Of a stretch of 64,000 bases of DNA, positions 39,685-49,559 are shown one piece after another. A program made the translations under genes and the position numbers. The DNA comes from Limimaricola sp. G21655-S1 (GTDB lineage: Bacteria; Pseudomonadota; Alphaproteobacteria; Rhodobacterales; Rhodobacteraceae): assembly GCF_027213785.1 (NCBI RefSeq), contig NZ_JAPWGO010000007.1, positions 123,226 through 187,225 on the forward strand. Reading direction: 5' to 3'. Position 1 is the stretch's first letter. Each line of letters opens with the position of its first letter. The notes below the pieces were generated by a model, which was not told where the DNA came from, did not search any database, and saw only the letters and a list, made by a program, of their open reading frames with translations.

Positions 39685-40514
39685 TGGCAGGACAGGCTTT
39701 GCATCGCGGCCTGCGCCTCGGTAGCGGCCGGGTTGCCCGGGAAACGGGTGCCGACCTCGCCCAGCGTGACACAGGCATCGGGCACCTGCCCCAGCGCCGC
39801 CAGCGATTGGCCGAGTTCCAGCAGCGCCTGCGCCGCGACCTTGCCGTCGGGATCGCCCGAGAAGCTGTCGAGATAGGCTCGCGCCGCGCCGGCGTTGTCG
39901 CCCAGCCCGGAAAGCGCCTCGCCGCGCTTGTAAAGCGCCTCGGCGCTCAGCGCACCGCCCGGGTAGGTCTGGAGATAGGCCGCAAACTGGTCAGCGGCGC
40001 CGCGAAAGTCACCTTGGGCGAGCGCCTCCGACGCCCGCTCGAAATCCGCCTTCTCGCCGATCGCCAGCGCAGGTCCGGAACCGGTCGTGGCCGGCGCCGC
40101 AGGGGTGGGCACGTTCGAGGCGCTGTCGACACCACCAAGCGACGGCGTGTCGCCGAGCTGGCTGATGTCGCAGTTCTCGTCGAGTTCGCAGATCCGGAAT
40201 TCGAGATCGCCGACGCGGTTGGTGCCGTCGGTGGTGATCCGGTTGATGCGGAACTCCAGCTCTTCGGTCTTCGAGGTCAGCCCCTGAAGCTGTGCCTCGA
40301 TGGCGTTGAGCCGTTCGAGCGCGGAATTGCCGCCCACCGCCTGCGGCGCGGCACCGGTGGTGTTGAGCTCGCCCCTGAGCGACTGGATGTCGCCGTAGAG
40401 AACCGACAGTTCCTGACGGATGTCGGCGAGCGTCTTGTCCTGCCCCTGCGCAAGCCCCGCGGCCGGAGCCGCAAGGGCGCACAGGAGCGCGAGGCTGCGC
40501 AGGGGGGCCATCAT
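39681..40514 (-). CDS. cpoB: Cell division coordinator CpoB (YbgF)
   Basis: Periplasmic TPR protein coordinating peptidoglycan synthesis with outer-membrane constriction via TolA. The 277-residue precursor has a signal peptide (cleavage likely after LAQ, residue 23), a coiled coil (LADIRQELSVLYGDIQSLRG, then ERLNAIEAQLQGLTSKTEEL), a disulphide-like CELDENC pair, and TPRs (ALAQGDFRGAADQFAAYLQ ...). Two ATGs begin the frame; the first overlaps the pal stop (ATGA). Confidence 0.93.
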   Translation of the reverse strand: MMAPLRSLALLCALAAPAAGLAQGQDKTLADIRQELSVLYGDIQSLRGELNTTGAAPQAVGGNSALERLNAIEAQLQGLTSKTEELEFRINRITTDGTNRVGDLEFRICELDENCDISQLGDTPSLGGVDSASNVPTPAAPATTGSGPALAIGEKADFERASEALAQGDFRGAADQFAAYLQTYPGGALSAEALYKRGEALSGLGDNAGAARAYLDSFSGDPDGKVAAQALLELGQSLAALGQVPDACVTLGEVGTRFPGNPAATEAQAAMQSLSCQ

Positions 40515-41065
40515 CAGCTCAGCGCCCCGGCCGCGATGACGGTGACCGCGCGACGATTCTGCGCGTAGCAGCTCGGATCGGAACAGGTCGCGACCGGGCG
40601 CTCCTTGCCGTAGGAGATCGTCCGCAGGCGCGAAGCCGGCACGCCGCGCGAAATCAGGTATTCGCGTGCCGCGTTGGCGCGCCGCGCGCCCAGCGCCACG
40701 TTGTATTCGCGCGTGCCCTGCTCGTCGGCATGGCCCTCGATCACCGCGAGGTAGTCGGTGTTGGTCATCAGCCATTGGGCTTGGCCGTCGAGCGTCGCCA
40801 TGGCCTCGGAGCTCAGCGTCGACTGGTCGACCGCGAACAGCACCCGGTCGCCGATGCTCTGGGCGAAGTACTCGGGGCTGTTGGGGTTGCCGGCGCCGAG
40901 GCCGCCCTGACCGATCGCCGACTGATCGAAACCGGCACCCATGCCGGCGCCGGCGCCCATGCCGTCGGCGCCCGCACCTGCGCCGCCGCCGAAGCGGTCG
41001 GGCCGCGTGCAGGCCGAAAGCGCCAACGCGCCGACGAGGATGGAAGCGGTGAGATACTTGTTCAT
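40514..41065 (-). CDS. pal: Peptidoglycan-associated lipoprotein Pal
   Basis: Outer-membrane lipoprotein that links peptidoglycan to the Tol system. The 183-residue precursor has lipobox LSACT (Cys19), a Gly/Ala/Met-rich linker (about 26-58), and an OmpA-like domain with FAVDQSTLSSEAMATLDGQA and EGHADEQGTREYNVALGARR. The C-terminal part SYGKERPV fits Pal. It follows tolB and overlaps cpoB. Confidence 0.96.
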   Translation of the reverse strand: MNKYLTASILVGALALSACTRPDRFGGGAGAGADGMGAGAGMGAGFDQSAIGQGGLGAGNPNSPEYFAQSIGDRVLFAVDQSTLSSEAMATLDGQAQWLMTNTDYLAVIEGHADEQGTREYNVALGARRANAAREYLISRGVPASRLRTISYGKERPVATCSDPSCYAQNRRAVTVIAAGALS

Positions 41066-41108
41066 GTGTTTGGTCCTGCCCCTCGAGGAGTGATTACCGG
41101 CATGCGTA

Positions 41109-41128
41109 GCACGGGGTCGTCCCCGTGC
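41109..41128 (-). other. Perfect hairpin between tolB and pal
   Basis: An eight-base stem GCACGGGG / CCCCGTGC encloses TCGT in the short tolB-pal gap. There is no T-tract. It may stabilise the pal message or mark partial termination. Confidence 0.4.
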
Positions 41129-41141
41129 AAACGCCGCGTCA

Positions 41142-42473
41142 TTATTGCTGCAACGGTCCCCAGGACGGATCGGAGGCGAAGCCGCCCGTCGGCACCTGCT
41201 TGAGATTGCGGCCCGAAATATCGACCGAATAGATCTGCGGCCCGCCCGAGGCGCCCTGCGTCTCGCGCGTGAACATCAGCACCCGCCCGTTCGGCGCCCA
41301 GGTCGGGCTCTCGTCGAGGAAGGAGGAGGTGAGCAGCCGCTCTTCGGAGCCGTCGGTGCGCATCACGCCGATATGGAACCGGCCCGCATTCTGCTTGGTG
41401 AAGGCGATCAGATCGCCGCGCGGAGACCAGACCGGGGAGCCGTAGCGCCCCTCCCCGAAGGAGATGCGCCGCGGCTCGCCGCCCGAGGCGGGCATGACGT
41501 AGAGTTGCTGGGTGCCGGAACGGTCGCTCTCGAACACGATCTGGCTGCCATCGGGGGACAGCGAGGGCGAGGTCTCGATCGAGGGCGCCGAGGTGAGGCG
41601 GCTATGCGCGCCGGAGCCGAGTTCGGTGCGATAGATGTCGGTGTTGCCCCCGGTCGAAACCGAGTAGATCACCGCGCCGCCATCCTTGGAGAAGCGCGGG
41701 CTGAAGGCCATTTCGCCCTCGACCGTGGTGATCTGCCGGCGGCCGACGCTGGCCACGTCCAGAAGGTTGATCCGCGGGAAGCCGCTCTCATAACTGGTAT
41801 AGAGCACCCGGTCGCCATTGGGCGAGAAGCGCGGCGCCAGCACGAGCGAGTTGCTGTCGGTCAGGAACTGCCGGTTCTCGCCGTCGTAATCCATGATGCC
41901 AAGGCGCCGGGCGCGGTTGTCCTTGGGGCCGCTCTCGGAGACGAAGACGACGCGGCTATCGAAATAGCCGCTCTCGCCGGTGATGCGCGAATAGACCGCG
42001 TCGGCCACCTTGTGACCCATGCGGCGCCAGCCGCCCGTGGTGCCCGCGAATTGCAGCCCCTCGCCCAGCTCGGCGCCGGTGAAGACGTCGTAGAGGCGGA
42101 ACTTCACGGTGAGTTGGTCGCCATTGACGGCGACCGCTCCGGTGATCAGCGCCTGCGCGTTGATCGCGCGCCAGTCGGGATAGGCCACCGGGCTGGCGAA
42201 GCTCGCCGGGGTGGAGATGAAGGACGAGGCCGGGATCTCGCGGAACAGCCCGGTGCCGCTCAGATCCTGCGCCACGACGCGGGTGATGTCGGCGGCGATC
42301 TGCTCGGCGCCGGCGGTCTCGGCCTGAAAGCCCGGCACGGCGAAGGGCAGCGGCTCGATCACGCCTTCGGAGATGGTGATCCGCAACGGGCCGCTCTGGG
42401 CGGTCACGGGGGCGGGAAGCACGGTCGCCGCGACGAGCGGCGCCAGCAGAAGCGCGATGGTTCTGGTCAGCAT
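41142..42473 (-). CDS. tolB: Tol-Pal system protein TolB
   Basis: Periplasmic beta-propeller of the Tol-Pal system, 443 residues including a signal peptide ([20 protein letters not shown], cleavage likely after TAQ). The N-terminal domain includes [20 protein letters not shown], and the WD40-like repeats contain [20 protein letters not shown]. The start at 42473 is chosen because the signal peptide begins there; a longer read-through is rejected. It lies 119 bases after tolA. Confidence 0.96.
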   Translation of the reverse strand: MLTRTIALLLAPLVAATVLPAPVTAQSGPLRITISEGVIEPLPFAVPGFQAETAGAEQIAADITRVVAQDLSGTGLFREIPASSFISTPASFASPVAYPDWRAINAQALITGAVAVNGDQLTVKFRLYDVFTGAELGEGLQFAGTTGGWRRMGHKVADAVYSRITGESGYFDSRVVFVSESGPKDNRARRLGIMDYDGENRQFLTDSNSLVLAPRFSPNGDRVLYTSYESGFPRINLLDVASVGRRQITTVEGEMAFSPRFSKDGGAVIYSVSTGGNTDIYRTELGSGAHSRLTSAPSIETSPSLSPDGSQIVFESDRSGTQQLYVMPASGGEPRRISFGEGRYGSPVWSPRGDLIAFTKQNAGRFHIGVMRTDGSEERLLTSSFLDESPTWAPNGRVLMFTRETQGASGGPQIYSVDISGRNLKQVPTGGFASDPSWGPLQQ

Positions 42474-42592
42474 CTTGGTCCTCGTTCCGTCAGGCCGCGG
42501 GGGTCTGGCGCCCCTTTGTGCGCAGCGGCGTGTGTTTGGGCAACGCCCCTTCGGGCGCGCGGGTTCAACGGTTTCGTGAGCGGGCCGAAACA

Positions 42593-43804
42593 TCAGCGCA
42601 TCCTCATGCCGGAAGGATCGAAGGTCATCTCGACCTCCTTCCACTGCTCGTACTTGTCGGCGGGCAGCACGTAGCCGTCGCGCTCGCACCGCAGGATCGC
42701 GCGCCGGGCGGCCTGGAAGGCCGCCTCGATCGCGCCGTCGCTGCCGCCCGCACCGGAAATGCGCCGCACGTCGCCCTGCACCCGCCCCTGCGGATCGAGA
42801 TCGAAGGCCACGGTCAGCGTCACCCGCGCCGCTTCGGAGCCGACATCGACGTTCCAGCACTGCTGCACCGCGACGCGGAACGCATCCTGCTCGGCACCGG
42901 TCATCGGCGGGCCGGGATTTGCGGCAGCGGCCGGGGCCGATGGCGCCGGCGTCGAGGCCAGGGCCGCGGCCAGAGCGTCCGCCACGGCGTCGCTCGTGTC
43001 GGTGCTCGGCGCCGGTTCGGGCTCGGGCGTGACGTTCTCGGAGGCGGCCGTCTGGGTCTGCGCCGGGGTTTCGGGCGCCGGTTCGGGTTGGGGGGCGGCA
43101 CGCGCGGGGCGCGACGGCGGGCGCGGCGCCGAGGGCGGCGCCAGAGCCGCCACCTGCGGCGCGGGCGGGGTTTCGGGTGCCGAGGCGGGTTCCTCGGCCT
43201 CGGTCACGATCTCGGTCGTGGCCTCCTCCGGCGCGGTGGCCTCTTCCTCGATTTCGGCCACCTCGGCGCTCTCGGCTTCGGGCGTCGCCGCCTCGCGCAC
43301 GACATCGGCCACCTGTGCATCCGGCGGCGGCGGCGCGACGGCCTCGGGCGCCACGCGCGGCGCCGGGCGCGGTACCGGGCGCTCGGCGATCTCGGGTACC
43401 TCTGTCGGTGCGGGCGCGGCGGCGGGCGGCGGCGGCGGTGGCGCGATTTCCTCGGCCATCTCGGCCGGCGGCTCGGGCAGCGGCTCCGGCGCGGGCGGCG
43501 GCGGGGTTTCCTCGGCCGGTGCCTCGGGCGCGGGCGGCGGCGGTGGCGCCTCGGCCGGGGTCTCGACCGGTGTCTCGGGCGCGGGCGGGGTTTCCTCGAC
43601 CACCGGGGTCTCGGGGGCGGGCGGCAGCTCGGTCTGCGGTTGCGGCGAGGTGGCGGCGACGAGCGCCGCGTATTCCTCGCCGGAGACCACGGAGACGGGC
43701 GCGACCTCGAAGTCCAGAGGCTCGCTGTCGAACCCCCAGCCCATGACGAGCCAGATGAGCAGGCCGGCATGGCCGATGCCCGAGATGTAGCCCCCCGTGC
43801 TCAT
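42593..43804 (-). CDS. tolA: TolA-like cell envelope protein
   Basis: Inner-membrane protein that spans the periplasm to contact Pal/TolB. The 403-residue protein has an N-terminal membrane helix (about 9-25), a very long Pro/Ala/Glu-rich periplasmic arm (about 60-300), and a C-terminal globular domain ([20 protein letters not shown]) of TonB/TolA type. E. coli TolA has an Ala/Lys-rich helix instead, so here the arm is probably extended by proline. The proline-rich repetition creates many spurious overlapping frames. It follows tolR after ten bases. Confidence 0.9.
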   Translation of the reverse strand: MSTGGYISGIGHAGLLIWLVMGWGFDSEPLDFEVAPVSVVSGEEYAALVAATSPQPQTELPPAPETPVVEETPPAPETPVETPAEAPPPPPAPEAPAEETPPPPAPEPLPEPPAEMAEEIAPPPPPPAAAPAPTEVPEIAERPVPRPAPRVAPEAVAPPPPDAQVADVVREAATPEAESAEVAEIEEEATAPEEATTEIVTEAEEPASAPETPPAPQVAALAPPSAPRPPSRPARAAPQPEPAPETPAQTQTAASENVTPEPEPAPSTDTSDAVADALAAALASTPAPSAPAAAANPGPPMTGAEQDAFRVAVQQCWNVDVGSEAARVTLTVAFDLDPQGRVQGDVRRISGAGGSDGAIEAAFQAARRAILRCERDGYVLPADKYEQWKEVEMTFDPSGMRMR

Positions 43805-43814
43805 CGCGAATGCC

Positions 43815-44309
43815 TCAGCCGCCCGAAGGCAGCGCGGTCGGCGCGCCCGCCCCGAAATCCGAACCGCCGACATCCGTGACAAGACCGATATTCGAGAAGC
43901 CGCCGGCATTGAGCGCGCCCATCACCTCGGCGACCCGATCCCAGGCATTGGCGCCGTCGGCGCGCAGGAAGATGCGGTTGCTGGACCGCTCGGCGGCGAT
44001 CGCCTGCAACCGCGTGATCAGCTCGCCCTGCGGCACCTCGGTGGTCTGAATCAGCAGCCCGCCCTCTGCGGTGACGGTCACCGTCAGCGGCTCTTCCTCG
44101 TCGGAAGGCAGCGCCGAGGCGGCGGTCTGCGGCAGTTCCACCGGGATGCCCACGGTCATCAGCGGCGCCGCGACCATGAAGATGATCAGCAGCACCAGCA
44201 TCACGTCCACGAAGGGTGTGATGTTGATCTCGGCCATCGGCTGGGCCCGACCCCTGCGGCGTCCCCGGCGATTGCCGCCGCCGCCTGATTTCATGACACC
44301 CGCGCCCAT
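43815..44309 (-). CDS. tolR: Tol-Pal proton-channel subunit TolR
   Basis: ExbD/TolR protein, 164 residues. After a Gly/Arg-rich N-terminus comes the hallmark segment INITPFVDVMLVLLIIFM with the proton-translocating Asp in PFVDV, then a periplasmic domain ending near LPSGG. The ATG at 44309 begins next to the tolQ stop; Met6 (44294) could also serve. It works with TolQ to energise TolA. Confidence 0.95.
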   Translation of the reverse strand: MGAGVMKSGGGGNRRGRRRGRAQPMAEINITPFVDVMLVLLIIFMVAAPLMTVGIPVELPQTAASALPSDEEEPLTVTVTAEGGLLIQTTEVPQGELITRLQAIAAERSSNRIFLRADGANAWDRVAEVMGALNAGGFSNIGLVTDVGGSDFGAGAPTALPSGG

Positions 44310-44310
44310 C

Positions 44311-44985
44311 TCAGCTGTCCAGCTGGCGCGACAGGATGGTCGAGAACTCGTCCGCAAAGGCTTCGTAGCCGCCCAGCAGCCGGTCGGAATCGGCCGAAAG
44401 CTTGTTGTAGAAAATCACCGCCGGAATCGCGGCCATCAGGCCGAGGCCGGTGGCGAGCAGCGCCTCGGCGATGCCCGGCGCCACCACGGCGAGGTTGGTG
44501 TTCTGCGCCTCGGCGATCTCGATGAAGGCGTTCATGATGCCGAAGACCGTGCCGAACAGCCCGACGAAGGGCGCGGTCGAGCCGGTGGTGGCGAGCACCG
44601 GCAGACCGCGCTGCAGCCGCGAGGCCTCCTTGGCGATCGCCACGTCCATGCCGCGGTCGATGCGCGCCTGCGCGCCTGCGATCAGCCCGCCATCCTGGCG
44701 GTGCGAGCGGCGCCACTCGGTCATGCCGGCGGCGAAGATGCGCTGCGATGCGCCCCTCGGGTCGGCGCCGATCTCGTCAAACAGCTGGTCGAGCGGCTCG
44801 CCGGACCAGAAGGCGCGGTCGAAGCGCGCGGCCTCGGCTCGGGCGGCGCGGTACTGGATCACCTTGTCGACGATCACGGCCCAGCACCAGATCGAGGCCA
44901 GGATCAGCGCGATCATGACGAATTTGACGGTGATCGTCGCGCGGGCAAAGAGCCCCCACATCGAGAAGTCTACAACCTGATCCAT
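44311..44985 (-). CDS. tolQ: Tol-Pal proton-channel subunit TolQ
   Basis: MotA/TolQ/ExbB-family channel protein, 224 residues with three membrane helices (about 16-37, 128-150 and 163-185). Conserved segments are STAPFVGLFGTVFGIMNAF and GIAEALLATGLGLMAAIPAV. The start at 44985 is taken where the membrane helix begins; a longer frame upstream is not family-like. It opens the tolQRAB-pal-cpoB operon. Confidence 0.96.
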   Translation of the reverse strand: MDQVVDFSMWGLFARATITVKFVMIALILASIWCWAVIVDKVIQYRAARAEAARFDRAFWSGEPLDQLFDEIGADPRGASQRIFAAGMTEWRRSHRQDGGLIAGAQARIDRGMDVAIAKEASRLQRGLPVLATTGSTAPFVGLFGTVFGIMNAFIEIAEAQNTNLAVVAPGIAEALLATGLGLMAAIPAVIFYNKLSADSDRLLGGYEAFADEFSTILSRQLDS

Positions 44986-45146
44986 CTGCCTGCTCTTTAG
45001 TGACGCGCGTGGCCTCTCGCGGGCCGCTAGTGGCGCGCATAACCGATCCGTGGCGCGAAATCCACTTCGCGCTTTGCACGGCGGCGTGACAGGCAACAGC
45101 CCTCCGCCGGTCGCCCCAACCCCGATCGGCGGAACTCCGCGCAAGC

Positions 45147-45180
45147 GAAAGGGGCGCGGATCGTCCGATCCCGCGCCCCT
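45147..45180 (-). terminator. Terminator-like hairpin upstream of the SDR stop
   Basis: The minus-strand sequence has a stem of GGGGCGCGG-GATCG against CGATC-CGCGCCCC (one bulge) followed by TTTC. It lies about 20 bases after the SDR stop and separates it from tolQ, so the SDR/ybgC/ruv group should not read efficiently into tol. Confidence 0.75.
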
Positions 45181-45199
45181 CGCTCACCCTGCCCTGCGC

Positions 45200-45961
45200 T
45201 CAGGCCAAGGGCGGCTGGCCGTTCGAGGCGGTCAGCCCGCCATCCACCGGCAGGATCACCCCGTTGACGAAGCTGGCATCCTCGCTGGCCAGGAACGCCA
45301 CCACGCCGGCGATCTCCTCGGGCTGGCCGTCGCGGCCCATCGGGATACGGCTGTGCATCCGCTCGAGGAACTTCGTGTTGTTCATCATATCGGCGGTCAG
45401 TCCGGTCTCGGTGAAGCCCGGCGCCACCGCGTTGACGCGAATGCCATGGCGCTGGAAATCAAGCGCGAGCGAACGCACCAGGTTCGAGATCCCGGCCTTG
45501 GAAGTCGCGTAGGCGAAGGCCCCGAAATCGCCGCGCATGCCCGAAACCGAGGAGGTCGCGATGATCGTGCCCTTGGATTTCTTGAGCGGCTCCCAAGCCG
45601 CCTTGATGGTGCGGTAGGTCCCGGTGAGGTTGTTCTCGATCACCCCGGCGAAGTTCTCGTCGGAGACCTCCTCCATCGGCCCCATCACCGCAAATCCCGC
45701 ATTGGCCACGAGGATGTCGAGTCCGCCGAAATTCTCTACTGCCGTGGTGACCATCGCCTCGCAATCGGCGGGCTTTGCGATATCGCCGGTGATGGTTCGC
45801 GTATGCGCCGCCGGAAGGTCGCGCACGACCTGGGCCAGCTTGTCCGAGTCGGTGTCGGACAGCACCACGTTCGCGCCTTCGCGCGAGAATCGCCGTGCCG
45901 TGGCCGCGCCGATCCCCGAGGCCGCGCCCGTGACCAGAACCGTTTTCCCCTTGTATCGCAT
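45200..45961 (-). CDS. Short-chain dehydrogenase/reductase (SDR)
   Basis: A 253-residue classical SDR. The cofactor motif is TGAASGIGAATARRF, the NNAG-equivalent is LVANAGFAVMG, and the catalytic Tyr and Lys are in FAYATSKAGISNLV. PVDGGLTAS closes the protein. The start at 45961 is the first conserved Met (MRYKGKTVLV). It lies between ybgC and tolQ, where no SDR is expected in the usual ybgC-tolQ arrangement. The substrate is unknown. Confidence 0.9.
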   Translation of the reverse strand: MRYKGKTVLVTGAASGIGAATARRFSREGANVVLSDTDSDKLAQVVRDLPAAHTRTITGDIAKPADCEAMVTTAVENFGGLDILVANAGFAVMGPMEEVSDENFAGVIENNLTGTYRTIKAAWEPLKKSKGTIIATSSVSGMRGDFGAFAYATSKAGISNLVRSLALDFQRHGIRVNAVAPGFTETGLTADMMNNTKFLERMHSRIPMGRDGQPEEIAGVVAFLASEDASFVNGVILPVDGGLTASNGQPPLA

Positions 45962-46036
45962 CGTGAAACTCCTTGCTGTCGGTGGCGCTGCCCGCGGGCA
46001 ACGGCATGGCAAGGGGATGGTTCCGGGTTTGTGCGA

Positions 46037-46444
46037 TCAGGAACCAAGGCCGGCGGAGGCGAGCCGTTCCCGCAGATCGACGGGGAGCCGCGCCGGTGCG
46101 CCGCTCGCGGACAGCGCTGCCAGCGTCACGCGCGCCGCGAAACAGGTATCGTCGCCACGACTCACGCGCTGCTCCAGCTCGATCCTCGCGCCGCCGATCC
46201 GGGCCGGCGTCGTCTCGACCTCCAGCAGATCGTCGAATCGCGCCGGCGTCAGGTAATCGGCCTCGATGCGGCGGACAGCAAAGACGATGCCGGTCTCGGA
46301 TTTGAGCCGGGACTGGTCGATCCCGAGCCCTCGCACCCATTCGGTGCGCGCGCGCTCGATGAACTTCAGGTAGTTCGCGTAATAGACGATCCCCGCGAGG
46401 TCGGTATCCTCGTAATAGACGCGGATCTGCAGCTTGTGGCTCAA
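46037..46444 (-). CDS. ybgC: YbgC-type acyl-CoA thioesterase
   Basis: A 135-residue hot-dog-fold thioesterase. The YbgC motif is YYEDTDLAGIVYYANYLKFI, with the catalytic Asp in DTDLAGIVY. In Tol-Pal loci YbgC is thought to act on acyl-CoA/ACP in lipid metabolism. No ATG is available: the TTG at 46444 overlaps the TGA of the upstream gene (TTGA). It is near but not next to tolQ, the SDR gene lying between. Confidence 0.93.
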   Translation of the reverse strand: MSHKLQIRVYYEDTDLAGIVYYANYLKFIERARTEWVRGLGIDQSRLKSETGIVFAVRRIEADYLTPARFDDLLEVETTPARIGGARIELEQRVSRGDDTCFAARVTLAALSASGAPARLPVDLRERLASAGLGS

Positions 46445-47064
46445 TGTCCCATCCGCGCGGCAAGCCGCAGCGCCGTGGCCGGATCGTCGGAGGCGGCGGG
46501 CAGCACCGGGTCGTAGGCCGCCTTGATCAGCGCCGCGATCTCGGGCTTGAGCACCACCGTGCCGTCCGGCGCCGAAGCCAGTGGCGAGGTGTCGTCGAAG
46601 GCGCTCTCGGACCATGTGAGCATCGAGAGCACCGCCTGGCTCAGCGCCAGCACGTCGGCAGGCGTCTCGGCCGCCTCGCCCTTCATGCGCAGGAACACGA
46701 TGCCTGCGCGGATCGCGCCGTCGGGCTCGAAACGAAAGGCGCGGTACTGGCTGGCATCGCCCGCCTCTAGCTTGGACAAGAGATCGGGCAGGCCCGGCAC
46801 CAGCTTGTCGAGATCGGGTACGGCGGTGAGCTCGTCCCATTCGCGGCAGAAGAAGACCAGCAGGTTCACCCCGAGCTCGGGGTCGGTCTCGGCCATGTCG
46901 TGATCGGCAAGCTGGCACAGCGCCTGCAGCGCCGATTTCATCACCGAAAGCGTCTCATCTTCGACGCCGAACACCACCGGCGCGATCGGCCGGCCCCAGC
47001 GAGCGCACATGTAGCTGCCATCGCCCCGGGTGAACATCGCCTCGACGGCTTTCGCATCCAGCAT
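46441..47064 (-). CDS. Conserved protein of unknown function between ruvB and ybgC
   Basis: A 207-residue protein with no family I can name. It begins MLDAKAVEAMFTRGDGSYMC. An AGGAGG ribosome site fixes the start at 47064. It is acidic, has no signal peptide or membrane helix, and looks soluble. Segments such as YMCARWGRPIAPVVFGVED and LGVNLLVFFCREWDEL look conserved in character. It lies 65 bases after the ruvB stop and overlaps ybgC, so it is part of that operon. Confidence 0.85.
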   Translation of the reverse strand: MLDAKAVEAMFTRGDGSYMCARWGRPIAPVVFGVEDETLSVMKSALQALCQLADHDMAETDPELGVNLLVFFCREWDELTAVPDLDKLVPGLPDLLSKLEAGDASQYRAFRFEPDGAIRAGIVFLRMKGEAAETPADVLALSQAVLSMLTWSESAFDDTSPLASAPDGTVVLKPEIAALIKAAYDPVLPAASDDPATALRLAARMGH

Positions 47065-47129
47065 GACCGGTCCTCCTGTTTCCGGGGCCGGGATACGCGC
47101 CATGACCCCGGCGGGCAAGCGCCGGGGCA

Positions 47130-48164
47130 TCAGTCGAACAGCACGCCCTGCCCCGATTCCGGCCCGCGCGGCACCGCCAGCCCCAGATGCCGCCAAGCCG
47201 CATGGGCCAGCATCCGGCCGCGCGGCGTGCGCTGGATCAGCCCCTGTTGCAGCAGGAACGGCTCGATCACCTCCTCCAGCGCGTCGCGGCTTTCCGACAG
47301 GGCGGCCGACAGCGTCTCGATTCCGACCGGGCCACCGCCATAGGCCTCGGCGATGAGCCGCAGGTAGCGCCGATCGGCCCCGTCGAGCCCGAGGTCATCG
47401 ACGCCGAGCCGTGTCAGGGCGCTGTCGGCGATCTCGCGGGTGACGCGCCCATCGCCTTCGACCACCGCGAAGTCGACGACGCGGCGCAGCAGCCTCCCCG
47501 CGATGCGCGGGGTGCCGCGCGCGCGCCGCGCGATCTCACGCGCGCCGTCGTCATCGGCGGGGGTCCCGAGGAGCCGCGCGTTGCGGGTGACGATTTCGTG
47601 CAATTCGTCGACGCTGTAGAACTGGAGCCGCGTCGGGATGCCGAAGCGGTCGCGCAGCGGCGTGGTCAGCAGGCCGAGCCGGGTTGTCGCGCCGACCAGC
47701 GTAAAGGGCTGCAGCTCGATCCGCACGGTACGCGCAGCCGGCCCCTCGCCGATCACCAGATCAAGCGCGTAATCCTCGAGCGCGGGGTACAGCACCTCCT
47801 CGACCGCCGGGTTCAACCGGTGGATCTCGTCGATGAACAGCACGTCGCGCGGTTCGAGATTGGTGAGGATCGCGGCGAGATCGCCCGCCTTGGCCAGCAC
47901 CGGCCCGGATGTCATGCGAAAGCCCACGCCAAGCTCGCGCGAGATGATCTGCGCCAGCGTCGTCTTGCCCAGCCCCGGGGGCCCGTGGAATAGCGTGTGG
48001 TCCATCGCCTCGCCACGGATTCGCGCGCTCTCGATGAAGATGCGCAGGTTGGCGCGGGCCTCGGCCTGGCCGATGAACTCGTTCAGCCCCTGCGGCCGCA
48101 GGGCACGATCGTGGTCCTCGGGAAGCCGTTCGGGGCGCAGCGCGGGATCGGGGGCGTCGGTCAT
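47130..48164 (-). CDS. ruvB: Holliday junction branch migration ATPase RuvB
   Basis: AAA+ motor of the RuvAB complex. The 344-residue length is normal. Walker A is GPPGLGKTT (61-69), Walker [11 protein letters not shown], and the sensor region [17 protein letters not shown] is present. The C-terminal winged-helix contains [17 protein letters not shown]. It is 75 bases after ruvA. Confidence 0.97.
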   Translation of the reverse strand: MTDAPDPALRPERLPEDHDRALRPQGLNEFIGQAEARANLRIFIESARIRGEAMDHTLFHGPPGLGKTTLAQIISRELGVGFRMTSGPVLAKAGDLAAILTNLEPRDVLFIDEIHRLNPAVEEVLYPALEDYALDLVIGEGPAARTVRIELQPFTLVGATTRLGLLTTPLRDRFGIPTRLQFYSVDELHEIVTRNARLLGTPADDDGAREIARRARGTPRIAGRLLRRVVDFAVVEGDGRVTREIADSALTRLGVDDLGLDGADRRYLRLIAEAYGGGPVGIETLSAALSESRDALEEVIEPFLLQQGLIQRTPRGRMLAHAAWRHLGLAVPRGPESGQGVLFD

Positions 48165-48239
48165 CGTCCAGTCCTAAGCATCGCAAGGCGGCATTGTAAG
48201 GCGTCGCGGCATCCTGCCGCTGCTTCGGCGCGCGTCATC

Positions 48240-48929
48240 TCACCGGTCCTTGGGCGCGAGCTTGCGCAGCGCCGCGCGGATCAGGCCCGCCGTGTCCGCC
48301 TCCGGCGTTTCATGCGCGGCCTCGGCCACCGCGCCCGCCGCCTCCGAAAGACCGTAGCCAAGATTGCCCAGCGCCGAGAGCGCCTCGGCTTGCGCCGCGG
48401 CGTTGCCCTCATCCTTCTTCCGGGGTGCCGGGCGCTTCGGGGCGGCTACTTCGACGGGCGCATCCTCGATCACCGCAGCCGCGTCGTCGTCGCGCATCGC
48501 GGCAGGCTGCGCGCCCATCGCCATGATCGAGGGGGCCTTGTCCTTCAGCTCGTTGACCACGCGCTGCGCGGTCTTGGGACCCACCCCCTTGGCGCGCGCC
48601 ACGGCCGACCAGTCGGCCAGGGCGATGGCGCGCGACAGCCCGTCCGCGCCCAGCGCGCCGAGGATCGCCAGCGACGCCTTGGCGCCGATGCCCTGCACCG
48701 TCAGCAGCAGCCGGTGCCATTCCTTTTCCACCAGCGTCGGAAAGCCGAAGAGCTGCAGGATGTCCTCGCGCACCAGAAGCTCGGTATATAGCGCCACCGC
48801 CTCACCCGGCCCGGGGAGCTGCGCCAGAACCCGGTCGGAGACATAGACCACGTAGCCGACCCCCCGCACGTCGATCAGGACGTGATCTGCAGCGCGGTAT
48901 TCGAGCCGCCCGGCGATGCGGCCGATCAT
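48240..48929 (-). CDS. ruvA: Holliday junction DNA helicase subunit RuvA
   Basis: Four-way junction binding protein, 229 residues, with the N-terminal OB-like domain ([20 protein letters not shown]), central helix-hairpin-helix ([20 protein letters not shown] and [19 protein letters not shown]), and a C-terminal domain reached by a long linker. The ATG overlaps the ruvC stop (ATGA). Confidence 0.96.
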   Translation of the reverse strand: MIGRIAGRLEYRAADHVLIDVRGVGYVVYVSDRVLAQLPGPGEAVALYTELLVREDILQLFGFPTLVEKEWHRLLLTVQGIGAKASLAILGALGADGLSRAIALADWSAVARAKGVGPKTAQRVVNELKDKAPSIMAMGAQPAAMRDDDAAAVIEDAPVEVAAPKRPAPRKKDEGNAAAQAEALSALGNLGYGLSEAAGAVAEAAHETPEADTAGLIRAALRKLAPKDR

Positions 48930-49447
48930 GCGCGCGCCCTCGCCGCCTCGGCCCGGGCCACGGCGGCCGCCAGATGCCCCGCCGATTGCAGGTGATGCGC
49001 ATGGCAGATCGCGACCGCGAGCGCGTCGGCCGCGTCGGGCCCGTCGAGCCTCACGCCCGGGAGCTGGAGCTTCACCATGTGCTGCACCTGCGCCTTGGCC
49101 GCGGCGCCGTTGCCGACCACCGCCTTCTTGATGGTCGAAGGCATGTATTCGCCCACCGCAAGACCCGCCTCGGCCGGGATCATCAACGCGATACCACGCG
49201 CCTGCCCCAGCTTGAGCGTACCGGCGCCGTCGGAGTTGACGAAGACATGCTCTACCGCCGCCGCCTCCGGGCCGTGCTCGGCGATCACGGCGCGCAGCTG
49301 GTGGGCGAGCGACAGCAGCCGCTCGGCCAGGTCGTCCCCCTCGGAGTGGCAGGTGCCGTTGGCGACGTGGCGCAGACGTGCGCCGGTGACCTCGATCACG
49401 CCCCAGCCGAGATTCCGCAGACCCGGATCGATACCGATGACTCGCAT
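48926..49447 (-). CDS. ruvC: Holliday junction resolvase RuvC
   Basis: Structure-specific endonuclease resolving Holliday junctions. The 173-residue length is standard. The catalytic Asp7 is in [17 protein letters not shown], and the second acidic site is in [12 protein letters not shown]; the C-terminal [17 protein letters not shown] holds the remaining acidic residues. It opens the ruvCAB operon. Confidence 0.97.
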   Translation of the reverse strand: MRVIGIDPGLRNLGWGVIEVTGARLRHVANGTCHSEGDDLAERLLSLAHQLRAVIAEHGPEAAAVEHVFVNSDGAGTLKLGQARGIALMIPAEAGLAVGEYMPSTIKKAVVGNGAAAKAQVQHMVKLQLPGVRLDGPDAADALAVAICHAHHLQSAGHLAAAVARAEAARARA

Positions 49448-49559
49448 GTGCCCCCATCCGCCGATCGCGGCTGCTCTCCGCCCCGGCCTGTTCTGTCTGG
49501 TTTTTCCGATCCCTAGCACAAAGAGCGAACGCAAGCCATGGGTCGCGGACAGCTCCGGC

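Noticed and set aside
42759..43790. Gly/Ser/Ala-rich plus-strand frame opposite tolA
   Set aside because: It is a complement artefact of the Pro/Ala/Glu-rich arm of tolA.
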